In this document: in pieces, positions 16,406 to 24,819 of the stretch
How the letters are laid out: each line of letters opens with the position of its first letter
Position numbering within the stretch: the stretch's first letter is position 1
The notes under the pieces: generated by a model
Seen by the model: the letters and a program-made list of their open reading frames with translations, nothing else
The model's database searches: none
Told to the model about the DNA's origin: nothing
Assembly (NCBI RefSeq): GCF_028737205.1
Contig: NZ_JAQZAL010000030.1
Location: forward strand, 1 to 64,000
DNA length: 64,000 bases
Direction of reading: 5' to 3'
DNA from: Actinomycetospora lutea
GTDB taxonomy: Bacteria > Actinomycetota > Actinomycetes > Mycobacteriales > Pseudonocardiaceae
Made by a program: the position numbers and the translations under genes

Positions 16406-18204
16406 GGGTGGTCGCGACCGCCGGGCACGTCGACCACGGGAAGTCGACGCTGGTCCGCGCGCTGACGGGGATGGAGCCCGACCGCTGGGCCGAGGAGCGC
16501 CGGCGGGGCATGACGATCGATCTCGGCTTCGCGTGGACGACGCTGCCCGGCACCGACGAGCCGGTCGCGTTCGTCGACGTGCCGGGCCACGAGCGGTTCG
16601 TCACGCAGATGCTCGCCGGCGTGGGCCCGGTGCCGGCGACGATGTTCGTGGTCGCCGCCGACTCGGGCTGGATGCCGCAGTCCACCGAGCACCTCGACGC
16701 CCTCGACGCGCTCGGCGTGCGCGACGGGCTGCTCGTCGTGACCCGCAGCGACCTCGCCGACCCGGAGCTCGCGCGGGACGAGGCCCTGGAGCACCTGGGC
16801 GAGTCGTCGCTGGGGCGCCTGCCGGCGGTGTGCGTGTCGGGGGCGACGGGGGCGGGGCTGTCGGACCTCCGTGCCGCCCTGGTCGACCTGGTGGGCGGGT
16901 TGCCCGCACCGGACCTCGACGCCGACGTGCGGCTGTGGGTCGACCGCGCGTTCACGGTGCGGGGCGCGGGCACGGTGGTCACGGGGACCCTCGGCGCGGG
17001 CACGATCCGGGTGGGCGACGAGCTGGCGCTGGGCTCGCGCTCCGTCACCGTGCGCGGGCTGCAGGCGCTCGGCGAGAGCGTCGACCCGGTGCGCGCGGTG
17101 GCGCGGGTGGCGCTAAACCTGCGGGGGGTCGGGCTCGACGAGATCGGGCGCGGTGACGCGCTGACGACGCCCGGGAAGTGGCTGCGCGGCGACGTGGTCG
17201 ACGTGCGGGTGGGGCCGCCGCGGGGGCACACGGTCGCCGTGGACCTCCCGCAGCAGGTGATGCTGCACGTGGGGTCGGCGGCGGTCGCGGCGCGCGTGCG
17301 TCCGTTGTCGCGGTCGGACGCGCCGGACTCCGAGGTCACGCGGACGGTGCGGCTGACGCTGCACGAACCGCTGCCGCTGCGCCCCGGCGACCACGCGCTG
17401 CTGCGCGACCCGGGTGCGCACCGGGTGCTGGGCGGGGTGACGGTGCTCGACGTGCGGCCGCCGGCGCTGCGCCGGCGGGGCGCGGCCCGGGCCCGCGCCG
17501 GGGAGCTGGCCGCGACCGAGGGGGTGCCCGACGCCCTCGGCGAGCTCGCGCGACGGCGGCTGATCCGCCGCGACGACCTGGTGGCGCTCGGGGCGTCGGT
17601 ACCGGACGGCGTACCGTCGGCGGCGGGGTGGCTGGTGGACCCCGCACACCTGGCGTCGCTGGCGTCGCGGCTGGTGGACGCGGTGGCGGCGCACGCGCAG
17701 GCACAGCCGCTGGACGCCGGCCTGCCGGCGAAGGCCGCGGCGCAGGCCCTGGACCTGCCCGAGCCCCGGCTCCTCGACCTCGTGCTCGCCGAGCCCGGGG
17801 CGTCGTCGATCGTGGCGGCCGGGGGCCGGGTGCGGGCCCGCGACGCGGGGGGCCTGCCCGACGCCGTGCGGGCGGCCGTGGCGGCGGTGCGCGCGGACCT
17901 CGAGGAGGCGCCCTTCGCGGCACCCGAGGCGCATCGGCTCGCCGAGCTGGGCCTGCGCACCCGCGAGCTCGGCGCGGCGGTGAAGGCGGGGGCGCTGCTC
18001 AAGGTCGGCGACGGGATCTACCTCGCGCCCGACGCCGCCGACGTCGCCGTCGCCCGGCTCGCGGACCTGCCCTCACCGTTCACGCTGTCCGAAGCGCGCC
18101 AGGCGCTGGGCACCACCCGCCGCGTCGCGGTCCCGCTGCTCGAATACCTCGCGCGCCAAGGCCGCACGCGCCGTGACGACGAGGGCCGGCACGCGCTGCG
18201 CTGA
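16402..18204 (+). CDS. selB: selenocysteine-specific elongation factor SelB
   Basis: 600 residues, GTG start overlapping selA by 4 nt. G1 is TAGHVDHGKSTL, G3 is VDVPGHE, and a G4-like TRSDLAD is present. Domains 2 and 3 follow (about 175-340), then the winged-helix array (about 360-600) that binds the SECIS. It delivers Sec-tRNA to the ribosome at the fdhA UGA. The length is close to the E. coli protein (614). A 57-bp repeat begins 2 nt after its stop codon. Confidence 0.95.
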   Translation: MRVVATAGHVDHGKSTLVRALTGMEPDRWAEERRRGMTIDLGFAWTTLPGTDEPVAFVDVPGHERFVTQMLAGVGPVPATMFVVAADSGWMPQSTEHLDALDALGVRDGLLVVTRSDLADPELARDEALEHLGESSLGRLPAVCVSGATGAGLSDLRAALVDLVGGLPAPDLDADVRLWVDRAFTVRGAGTVVTGTLGAGTIRVGDELALGSRSVTVRGLQALGESVDPVRAVARVALNLRGVGLDEIGRGDALTTPGKWLRGDVVDVRVGPPRGHTVAVDLPQQVMLHVGSAAVAARVRPLSRSDAPDSEVTRTVRLTLHEPLPLRPGDHALLRDPGAHRVLGGVTVLDVRPPALRRRGAARARAGELAATEGVPDALGELARRRLIRRDDLVALGASVPDGVPSAAGWLVDPAHLASLASRLVDAVAAHAQAQPLDAGLPAKAAAQALDLPEPRLLDLVLAEPGASSIVAAGGRVRARDAGGLPDAVRAAVAAVRADLEEAPFAAPEAHRLAELGLRTRELGAAVKAGALLKVGDGIYLAPDAADVAVARLADLPSPFTLSEARQALGTTRRVAVPLLEYLARQGRTRRDDEGRHALR

Positions 18205-18205
18205 G

Positions 18206-18262
18206 CCGGTGCGAGCGATGCGGCGTCGCTGGCGTGTGACGCCAGGATCGCCACATCCTCGC
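18206..18262 (+). repeat. 57-bp post-stop repeat, copy 1
   Basis: Starts 1 nt after the selB stop codon. It is 55/57 identical, in inverted orientation, to 19750-19806, and weaker similarity continues some 25 bp further. It contains two internal hairpins, AGCGATGCGGCGTCGCT and CTGGCG-TGTGA-CGCCAG. In each copy the element lies in the same orientation directly behind a stop codon, so a terminator or mRNA 3'-end element is plausible. Confidence 0.85.
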
Positions 18263-18400
18263 TCGCGTGACACGCCGGGGCGCTCGGGCAGCGGGGTGTG
18301 CCGGCCACGCTGACAGATCCGATACAGCACGCCGAGGGGGTCAGCGACTCCCCGGCATCACCGGCTTCCTCGCCGACCCGGCGCGCGCCAGGATCGAGCG

Positions 18401-19657
18401 ATGGACCTCCGCCGCGACATCGCGCTCGGCACGCGCCTGGCCGCCGTGCGGGCCGGCGGGCTCGCGATGGCCCTCGCCGGCGACCCGGTGCTGCGCCTGC
18501 TCTACCGACCCTGGATCGACGACCCGACCGGCGTCCAGCGCCAGCTACGCGAGGCCGCGCAGCCGTACGCCAGCCGCGCCGGCGTGCTCGTCGTCGCCAC
18601 CCATGCGCTCTGCCGCGACCTCGTCCGCGACCGCCGCTTCATGGTCCGGACGCGCAGCGGCGGCTCGCTCGGCGGCGCCGTCGACGGTGAGCGCGACCCG
18701 CTGCTCGAGCCCGTCGACCTGTCGTTCCTCGGGATGGACCCGCCCGAGCACACGCGGCTGCGGCGCCTGGTCGGCAGGTGGTTCACCCCGGCGCGGGTCA
18801 ACGCCTACGAGCCGCTGGTCGCGGGGCTCGCCGAGCGGCTGGTCGACGACGCGGCCCGGCGGGAGCGCTTCGACCTGGTCGCCGACGTCGCCACCCCGCT
18901 GCCGGTCGCGGTGATCGCCGAGCTGCTGGGCGTCCCGGACGAGGACGCGGGATCGTTCGCGCGGTGGGGCCGGGCGGTCGGGGCGGGGCTCGGCGGGGTG
19001 CGGTCGCTGCGCGCGCTGCACCGGCTCGAGGGCGCGATCGTCGAACTGCACAGGCTGCTGGGCGACCTGCTCGAGAAGCGGCGCCACGATCCCGCCGACG
19101 ACCTCATCAGCCACCTCGCCGCCGAGGACGCCGACGTCGAGGAGACGATCAGCCTGGCGGCGCTGCTGCTGCTCGCCGGGTTCGAGACAACGAGCACGCT
19201 GCTGTCGAACGCCGTCGCCGCGATGACCGACGCGCGCGGCCCCTGGACCCAGCTCGCCGCCGACCCCGGACGCAGCGCCGACGCCGTCGAGGAGAGCCTG
19301 CGGTTCGACGCACCGATCCAGTTCACGGCGCGCACGCCCCACGAGACCGTGCACCTCGGCGAGCGTGACGTCGCGCCCGACACCGTCGTCATGGCGATGC
19401 TCGGGGCCGCCGGCCGGGACCCGGCGGTGCACACCGACCCGGACGTCTTCGACCTCGATCGCCCGACGCGCGCCGAGCACCTCGCGTTCTCGGGCGGCAT
19501 CCACTTCTGCCTCGGCGCGCCGCTGGCCCGGCTCGAGGCGCGCGTCGCACTGGCGGTGCTGGCCGAACGGATGCCGACGCTGCACCGGGAAGCGGGGGCG
19601 GTGAGGAGGCGCTCGCTGCTGCTGCGGAGCTACCAGCGCCTGCCCGTCGCCGTGTGA
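18401..19657 (+). CDS. cytochrome P450
   Basis: 418 residues. The I-helix oxygen-binding region is LLLAGFETTSTLL; the K-helix ExxR is ESLRF; the heme loop is FSGGIHFCLGAPLARLE with C370 as thiolate ligand. It is a soluble bacterial class I P450 of about normal length. The substrate is unknown, and no ferredoxin or reductase gene is adjacent. It sits between the two copies of the 57-bp repeat, about 200 bp after selB, and converges on the sigma factor operon. Confidence 0.92.
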   Translation: MDLRRDIALGTRLAAVRAGGLAMALAGDPVLRLLYRPWIDDPTGVQRQLREAAQPYASRAGVLVVATHALCRDLVRDRRFMVRTRSGGSLGGAVDGERDPLLEPVDLSFLGMDPPEHTRLRRLVGRWFTPARVNAYEPLVAGLAERLVDDAARRERFDLVADVATPLPVAVIAELLGVPDEDAGSFARWGRAVGAGLGGVRSLRALHRLEGAIVELHRLLGDLLEKRRHDPADDLISHLAAEDADVEETISLAALLLLAGFETTSTLLSNAVAAMTDARGPWTQLAADPGRSADAVEESLRFDAPIQFTARTPHETVHLGERDVAPDTVVMAMLGAAGRDPAVHTDPDVFDLDRPTRAEHLAFSGGIHFCLGAPLARLEARVALAVLAERMPTLHREAGAVRRRSLLLRSYQRLPVAV

Positions 19658-19749
19658 GCCGCGGGATCGTGGGGCCGTCGCGACCCGGCATCGGATCCGC
19701 GGGCGTGGCCACCACGCTGACCCACCCCTGCGCGTCGGCGTGTCGCGCC

Positions 19750-19806
19750 GCGAGGATGTGGCGATCCTGGCGTCACACGCCAGCGATGCCGCATCGCTCG
19801 TACCGG
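19750..19806 (-). repeat. 57-bp post-stop repeat, copy 2
   Basis: Inverted copy of 18206-18262 with two mismatches. Relative to the leftward sigma factor gene it starts 5 nt after the stop codon, exactly as copy 1 does for selB. Both internal hairpins are kept. Confidence 0.85.
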
Positions 19807-19811
19807 GGGCG

Positions 19812-20687
19812 TTACGGCGTCGGCGGGTCGGAGAGGTCGGCGCGCAGGGTCGCGAGGGTGCGGGTGAGCAGGCGCGAGACGTGCATCTGCGACACGCCCA
19901 CACGCTCGGCGATCTGGGTCTGTGTCATGCCGCCGAAGAAGCGGAGCATGACGATCGTGCGCTCGCGCTCGGGGAGCTTGCGCAGGGCGGGCTGCACGGT
20001 CTCGCGGTGCTCGACCTGTTCGAGCTCGGCGTCCGCGGACCCCAGGACGTCGGCGAGGCGCCCGCTCGACGGGTCGTCGACGAGCATGTCGTCCAGCGAG
20101 CTCGAGCGGTACGCGTTGGCGGCCTCGAGGGCCTCGAGCACCTCCTCGCGGCTGCGCTGGAGGTGCTCGGCGAGCTCGCCCGCGGTGGGCGCGCGGTTCA
20201 GCTCCTGCGAGAGCTGGGGCATCGCCGACCCGATGGCCAGGCGCAGGTCCTTGAGCCGGCGGGGCACGCGCGTCGACCACGCCTTGTCGCGGAAGTAGCG
20301 CCGGACCTCGCCGGTGATCGTCGGCACCGCGTAGGAGAGGAAGTCCGAGCCGCGCTCCGGCGAGAACCGGTCGACCGCGTGGATCAGGCCGACGGTCGCG
20401 ACCTGCTCGAGGTCCTCCTGCGGCTCGCCCCGCTGCGAGAAGCGGCGGGCGATGTGCCGGGCCAGGGGCAGGTAGCCCTCGACGAGGCGGTCACGCAGGA
20501 CCTCGCGGCGCGGGTCGTCGGCGGCGAGCCCAGCGTGCTCGGTGAGCATCGGGACGAGGTGGTCGTACGAGTCCTCGTTGCGGGACCCCTTCGACGACCC
20601 GCGCGACGTCCCCTCCGACCTGTCATCCCGTGGCGTGTTCGGCGACTCCTCGGCGGCGTCCGGCAGCGCGCGCGCCGGCTCCGTCAC
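19812..20687 (-). CDS. SigF/SigB-type RNA polymerase sigma factor (module 1)
   Basis: 291 residues from a GTG that overlaps the upstream anti-sigma gene (GTGA). Region 2 includes YLPLARHIARRFSQRG and DFLSYAVPTITGEVRR; region 3 follows; region 4 is RERTIVMLRFFGGMTQTQIA plus VGVSQMHVSRLL. This is the SigF/SigB family of partner-switching sigma factors that run general stress responses. An acidic/Ser-rich tail of about 45 residues precedes region 2. Gene order rsbV-rsbW-sig is complete here. A close paralogue lies at 40386-41357. Confidence 0.9.
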   Translation of the reverse strand: MTEPARALPDAAEESPNTPRDDRSEGTSRGSSKGSRNEDSYDHLVPMLTEHAGLAADDPRREVLRDRLVEGYLPLARHIARRFSQRGEPQEDLEQVATVGLIHAVDRFSPERGSDFLSYAVPTITGEVRRYFRDKAWSTRVPRRLKDLRLAIGSAMPQLSQELNRAPTAGELAEHLQRSREEVLEALEAANAYRSSSLDDMLVDDPSSGRLADVLGSADAELEQVEHRETVQPALRKLPERERTIVMLRFFGGMTQTQIAERVGVSQMHVSRLLTRTLATLRADLSDPPTP

Positions 20688-21139
20688 GGGTTGAGCCGTT
20701 GCTTGCGCAGGTGGATCCCGAGCCAGTCCGGGTCGGCGTCGAGCACCTGCGCGTCGTCGGTGAGCGTGGTCAGCACCCGCCACCCGAAGGTGTCCTGCCG
20801 CAGCGCGGCCTCGCCCGCCACCGGCACCCGGCAGATGACGTCGATCCGGCCGTCCGCCATGGCGAACCCGCAGCGCAGCTGGCCGCCCTCGCGGGCGAGC
20901 GGCACCAGGGCCGAGCAGGCCTCGTCGACCGCCATCCGCAGGTCGGACACGGCGTCGAGGTCGAAGTCGGCACGCGCGGCGAGATCGGCGGCCACCGCCC
21001 GCACCGACGGGATCAGCGCGGGATCGGCGTGCACCCGGACCTCGACAGGGGTCGGGGTCTCGGCGAGGCCGCCCGAGCCGTCACCCGGATCGGTGGCGGT
21101 GGACGAACGATCACGCTGCTGCGGTTCCGGCGTCTGCAC
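20684..21139 (-). CDS. RsbW-type anti-sigma factor / serine kinase (module 1)
   Basis: 151 residues of the HATPase_c_2 fold. The N-box is DLRMAVDEACSAL, with the usual Asn replaced, followed by a C-terminal region DTFGWRVLTTLTDD. It should hold the downstream sigma factor and phosphorylate its antagonist. The GTG start was chosen because GGAGA lies 9 nt before it; an ATG 17 codons upstream has no such site. The ATP lid is poorly conserved, so kinase activity is less certain than sigma binding. Confidence 0.8.
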   Translation of the reverse strand: MQTPEPQQRDRSSTATDPGDGSGGLAETPTPVEVRVHADPALIPSVRAVAADLAARADFDLDAVSDLRMAVDEACSALVPLAREGGQLRCGFAMADGRIDVICRVPVAGEAALRQDTFGWRVLTTLTDDAQVLDADPDWLGIHLRKQRLNP

Positions 21140-21232
21140 GGCTGCTGATCTCCGTTTCGCGGCAGGTGAGAAGGACGGTGGCGGTGCCACCGTATCGGCG
21201 CAGGCGACGCGGACGGCAGGGCCCCGCGCCGG

Positions 21233-21598
21233 TCATCCGGCCAGTGCGGCCTCGACCGACGGGTAGAGCGAGAACAGGTCGGTCAGACCCGTCGCCTGCA
21301 ACGGCCGGCTCACCGGCCGCGAGTTGGCGACGAGGCGCAGCGCCACGTCACGGTTGCGGGACTCGTCGAGCGCCTCGACGAGCAGCGCGAGGCCGCTCGA
21401 TCCCAGGAACTCGACCGAGAGCATGTCGAGCACGAGCACCGTGGGCTTGCCCTGGAGCTCTTCGTTCACCTTCGCGCGCAGCGCCGGCGTCGTCAGCATG
21501 TCGATCTCGCCGGCCAGCCGGATCACCGACGCGCCGTTCGACCGCTGCACATCGACGCCGAGCGGGTCCTCCGCGGTGAGGTCGTCATCGGTGGCCAC
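21233..21598 (-). CDS. RsbV-type STAS anti-sigma factor antagonist (module 1)
   Basis: 121 residues from GTG behind a strong GGAGGGGGA site; longer upstream starts lack one. The STAS core is ASVIRLAGEIDMLTTPALRA, then VLVLDMLSVEFLGSSGLALL with the phosphorylatable Ser in FLGSSG. When dephosphorylated it should release the sigma factor from RsbW. It is followed 93 bp later by the anti-sigma gene. Confidence 0.85.
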   Translation of the reverse strand: MATDDDLTAEDPLGVDVQRSNGASVIRLAGEIDMLTTPALRAKVNEELQGKPTVLVLDMLSVEFLGSSGLALLVEALDESRNRDVALRLVANSRPVSRPLQATGLTDLFSLYPSVEAALAG

Positions 21599-21800
21599 GG
21601 CGTCTGGTCCCCCTCCGGTCATGTCGGGCGAGCCCGGGTGTCCGAGCCCTCCTCGTCGATCCCCCGGCAACGTACTTGCCGTGCCGGTGAGCCTACTCGT
21701 CACCCCCCGTGGGCACCCGTTCACGACGAGGGCGACGCATCACAGTGCACGCCGGAGCCGGACACCCACGATCGAGCGCGCGACTGCGCTGTTCAGGGGT

Positions 21801-21828
21801 GTTTGGGGTCTCGGGCGGCCGGGGATAC
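21801..21828 (+). promoter_or_regulatory. possible SigF-type promoter before whiB3/whiD
   Basis: GTTT (21801) and GGGATA (21822) are separated by 17 nt, near the GTTT-N15-17-GGGTA pattern of actinobacterial SigF promoters, about 70 nt upstream of the wbl start. The -10 is imperfect. The rest of the 298-bp gap between the divergent genes shows nothing else I can name. Confidence 0.3.
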
Positions 21829-21896
21829 CGCCGTCGCCACTCCGATTCCGGGGAAAGCAATCCCCCCGGCCGGATGCACCGACTGGGAGGACCGCC

Positions 21897-22208
21897 ATGG
21901 CTGACATCCGACTCCTGCCCGGCCCCATCATCGACGAGTGGGACTGGCAGCTCCACGGATCGTGCCGCGGGATGGACTCGAGCTTCTTCTTCCACCCGGA
22001 TGGCGAGCGCGGCCCGCGACGGGAGCACCGCGCGGCCGAGGCCAAGAAGGTGTGCGCCGCCTGCCCGGTCATCGAGCCGTGCCGCCGCCACGCCCTGGCC
22101 ACCCGCGAGCCCTACGGCGTCTGGGGCGGTCTGACCGAGGACGAGCGGCGCCTCGCGCTGCGCACCACCGGCCGCGAGACCGGCACCGTCGTCTACGAGG
22201 CCCGCTGA
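21897..22208 (+). CDS. WhiB3/WhiD-type iron-sulfur transcription factor
   Basis: 103 residues. The opening RLLPGPIIDEWDWQLHGSCR with GMDSSFFFHPDGERGPRR is the WhiB3 (Mycobacterium) and WhiD (Streptomyces) signature. Four cysteines (C in HGSC, then CAACPVIEPC) bind a 4Fe-4S cluster. The β-turn is GVWGGLTEDERR. It acts with the primary sigma factor in redox and developmental control. The ATG follows GGGAGGACCGCC. Divergent from the rsbV-rsbW-sig operon, a stress-related setting. Confidence 0.9.
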   Translation: MADIRLLPGPIIDEWDWQLHGSCRGMDSSFFFHPDGERGPRREHRAAEAKKVCAACPVIEPCRRHALATREPYGVWGGLTEDERRLALRTTGRETGTVVYEAR

Positions 22209-22227
22209 GGACCGCGGTAACCACGAC

Positions 22228-22704
22228 CTAGAGGTACTGGCCGCTGCCGTCCCCGCTCGGCGCGGGACGGCCCCGGCCCTGACGCATCTGCTCGAGCTGA
22301 CCCCGCGCCGCCATCTGCTGCGCGAGCACGGCGCTCTGGATGCCGTGGAAGAGCCCCTCGAGCCACCCCAGCAGCTGGGCCTGGGCGATCCGCAGCTCGG
22401 CCTGCGACGGCGTCGCGTCCGACGAGAACGGCAGCGTGATGCGGCGCAGCTCCTCGCGCAGCTCCGGCGCGAGTCCCTGCTCCAGCTCGGTGATCGAGCG
22501 CTCGTGGATGTCCGCGAGGCGTGAGCGTCCGGCCTCGTCCAGCGGCGCCGCCCGGACCTCCTCGACGAGCTTGCCGACCATGCCGGCCACCCGCATCACC
22601 GCACCCGGCGAGGCCACCAGGTCACCGGTGCCCGCACCCTCCCCGGCACCCGACGCCGCCGCCGCGGCCAGTGCGGACGAGGGCCGTTCGTCCTGATCGC
22701 TCAT
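22228..22704 (-). CDS. bpa: bacterial proteasome activator Bpa (PafE)
   Basis: 158 residues of the DUF2587 family. The disordered N-terminus is followed by a four-helix region (about 40-135) with APELREELRRITLPFSSDA and QAQLLGWLEGLFHGIQSAVL, and the protein ends in the required GQYL motif that docks into the 20S proteasome α-ring. It opens the proteasome gate independently of ATP and of Pup. The length is close to the mycobacterial protein (174). A proteasome locus is not in this window. Confidence 0.92.
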   Translation of the reverse strand: MSDQDERPSSALAAAAASGAGEGAGTGDLVASPGAVMRVAGMVGKLVEEVRAAPLDEAGRSRLADIHERSITELEQGLAPELREELRRITLPFSSDATPSQAELRIAQAQLLGWLEGLFHGIQSAVLAQQMAARGQLEQMRQGRGRPAPSGDGSGQYL

Positions 22705-22810
22705 GGGCCCATCATGGCGCCCCGGCGACCGCTCGGCGCGCCCGGCGACGCGACCCCGGATGTGCGCATGGGTGCCCGGGGGCGGGGGTACCAGGGGCCC
22801 GAGGTGAGTC

Positions 22811-23638
22811 GTGGACACAAGGATCGAGCTGCCCCTCGAGACCACGGGGGACGGCGGGACCGGCGCGTGGCCGCAGGACCGGGAGGCCCTCCCGCAGGCC
22901 GCTCGACACGCCTCCCCGCAGGCCCTCGAGCACTCCGCCGGCGCCCCGATGGTGGTCCGGCTCTCCGGCCCGCTGTCCGAGACGACGGCGCATCCCCTCG
23001 TCGACCGCCTCTGCGCACTCCTGCGCCGGCACGGCGCGGTGGTGGCCGACGTCTCGGCGATCGAGCTGCGGCACTCCGGCGCGGTGCACGCGTTCACCGA
23101 GGCCGCGGCGCGCGCCGGTGAGTGGCCCGACGTCCGCCTCGCCGTCGCCGCCCCCGACCTGACGTGTGCCGCCCTGCTCGTGAGCTCGCGGGTCGCCGAG
23201 CGCGTCCCGGTGCATCCCGACGTGGCCACCGCGCTGGCCCACCTCGACGAGCGGCCGGAGCTGGTCCGCGGGTGGTGGCGCTTCGGCATCGACCCGCGCG
23301 CCCCCGGTGACGCCCGTCAGCACGTCCGGCGGGTCTGCGGCAGCTGGTCGGTCGACGACGAGGCCCGCGAGGCCGCCGAGATCGTCGTCACCGAGCTCGT
23401 CACGAACGCCGTCGAGCACGCGGTGAGCGCCTCGGTGGTGGAGGTCGAGCGCACCGCGCACTCGCTGCGCCTGACCGTGCGCGACTTCGACCTCGCACCG
23501 CTGCCCGAGGCGCGCCTGCCCGAGCCGACGTCGCCGCGCGGGCGGGGCCTGGCGATGGTGGCGGCCGTGGCGACCACCTGGGGCGTCGAGGCCCACCGCG
23601 ACGGCAAGACCGTCTGGGTGGAGATGGCGACGGTCTGA
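22811..23638 (+). CDS. STAS-like / HATPase anti-sigma regulatory protein
   Basis: 275 residues, GTG start. The first half (about 45-145) looks like a degenerate STAS domain (MVVRLSGPLSETTAHPLV, VVADVSAIELRHSGAVHAF). The second half (about 160-275) is an RsbW-like ATPase: EIVVTELVTNAVEHAV carries the N-box Asn and GRGLAMVAAVATTWGVE the G2 region. Such fusions modulate partner-switching circuits. Its partner sigma factor is not defined, but two SigF-type modules lie within 20 kb. Confidence 0.8.
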   Translation: MDTRIELPLETTGDGGTGAWPQDREALPQAARHASPQALEHSAGAPMVVRLSGPLSETTAHPLVDRLCALLRRHGAVVADVSAIELRHSGAVHAFTEAAARAGEWPDVRLAVAAPDLTCAALLVSSRVAERVPVHPDVATALAHLDERPELVRGWWRFGIDPRAPGDARQHVRRVCGSWSVDDEAREAAEIVVTELVTNAVEHAVSASVVEVERTAHSLRLTVRDFDLAPLPEARLPEPTSPRGRGLAMVAAVATTWGVEAHRDGKTVWVEMATV

Positions 23639-23660
23639 CGCAGGTTCCGGGGATCGGCGC

Positions 23661-24746
23661 CTACGCGGCGTCGGGCAGGACCACGGGCTCGCGCTGGTCG
23701 AGCAGCGCCAGGACGGCGTTCTCGATGTGGCGGCGCATCGCGTGGTCCTCGATCCCGGCACCCTCGCGCACGGCGTCGGCGATGGTGCGCCCGCTCTCGA
23801 AGTGCGTGATGAGCACCGGGTCGACGTAGGACCGCTTGCACACCGCCGGGGTGTTGCCGAGCTGCTCGGACACGGCCTTCATCGTGCGGGTGATGGCGCC
23901 GCGCTGCTTGCGCTGCGCGCGCGGCGGCAGCCCGGTGTCGTCGCACTCGCCGGCCAGCGCCACCGCCGCCTGCACGCCGGCGTTCCACGTCCGCAGGTCC
24001 TTCGCGGTGAACTCGTCGCCGATCAGCTCGCGCACGGCGTCGTTGACGTCCTGCGCGGTGACGTCGTGCCACGGCCCGCGGTCGCCGCCGCGCCCGCCGC
24101 GGCGGAACGCCAGCAGGTCCTCGCCCCCGCCGCGGCGGCGCTTGAGCGAGCTCACCAGGCCGTGGACGTGCTCGTCGTGGAGCGTGACGCGGCGCGGGAC
24201 GCCGGACTTCGCGGTGTAGCGGAACTCGACGCCCCCGTCGCGGCGGGCGATGGCGTGCTCGCGGCGCAGCGTGGCCAGGCCGAAGGACGCGTCGCCGGGC
24301 GAGTCGTCGCTGGCGTACTCCTCGCCGCCGACGCGGAACACCCCGAGGTCGAGCATCCAGACCGCGCCGGCGAGCACCCGGTCGCGTCCCAGCCCCCGGC
24401 CGCGCCCGAGCCGGTCCGCGATCTCGGTGCGGGCGTCGCCGATGACGTGCCCGAGCCGCGTGACCCGGACGAACTTCTCCTGGTCGCGCCGGCGGGTCCA
24501 CGCCTCGTGGTAGCGGTACTGGCGGCGTCCGGCGGCGTCGGTGCCGACCGCCTGGATGTGCCCGGCCGGATCCGCGCAGATCCACACGTCCTGCCACGCG
24601 GGCGGGACGACGATCTTGCGGATGCGGTCGATGTGCGCCGGGTCGTCGATCGTCACACCGGTCTCGCGGTCGAAGTAGCTCCACCCCTTGCCGCGACGGC
24701 GTCGGCCGATCCCGGGTCCGTAGGGCTCCACGTGCACCAGTTCCAC
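23661..24746 (-). CDS. DNA topoisomerase IB
   Basis: 361 residues, poxvirus-like bacterial type IB enzyme. Seen are the N-terminal GKGWSYFDRETG, KIVVPPAWQDVWIC, the Arg of YRYHEAW, TAKDLRTWNAG and the active-site tyrosine in VCKRSYVDP (Y307). It relaxes supercoils through a 3'-phosphotyrosyl intermediate. On its own strand GTTC and GGGTAA, 16 nt apart (24781 to 24756), resemble a SigF promoter, so stress induction is possible. It is divergent from the helicase gene. Confidence 0.92.
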   Translation of the reverse strand: MELVHVEPYGPGIGRRRRGKGWSYFDRETGVTIDDPAHIDRIRKIVVPPAWQDVWICADPAGHIQAVGTDAAGRRQYRYHEAWTRRRDQEKFVRVTRLGHVIGDARTEIADRLGRGRGLGRDRVLAGAVWMLDLGVFRVGGEEYASDDSPGDASFGLATLRREHAIARRDGGVEFRYTAKSGVPRRVTLHDEHVHGLVSSLKRRRGGGEDLLAFRRGGRGGDRGPWHDVTAQDVNDAVRELIGDEFTAKDLRTWNAGVQAAVALAGECDDTGLPPRAQRKQRGAITRTMKAVSEQLGNTPAVCKRSYVDPVLITHFESGRTIADAVREGAGIEDHAMRRHIENAVLALLDQREPVVLPDAA

Positions 24747-24819
24747 CGGCCGGGCTTACCCCCCTGTCCGTCCCTGCGAACGCCGTTTCTGGTGGAGGAG
24801 TTCTGGCTACCACCGGCCG

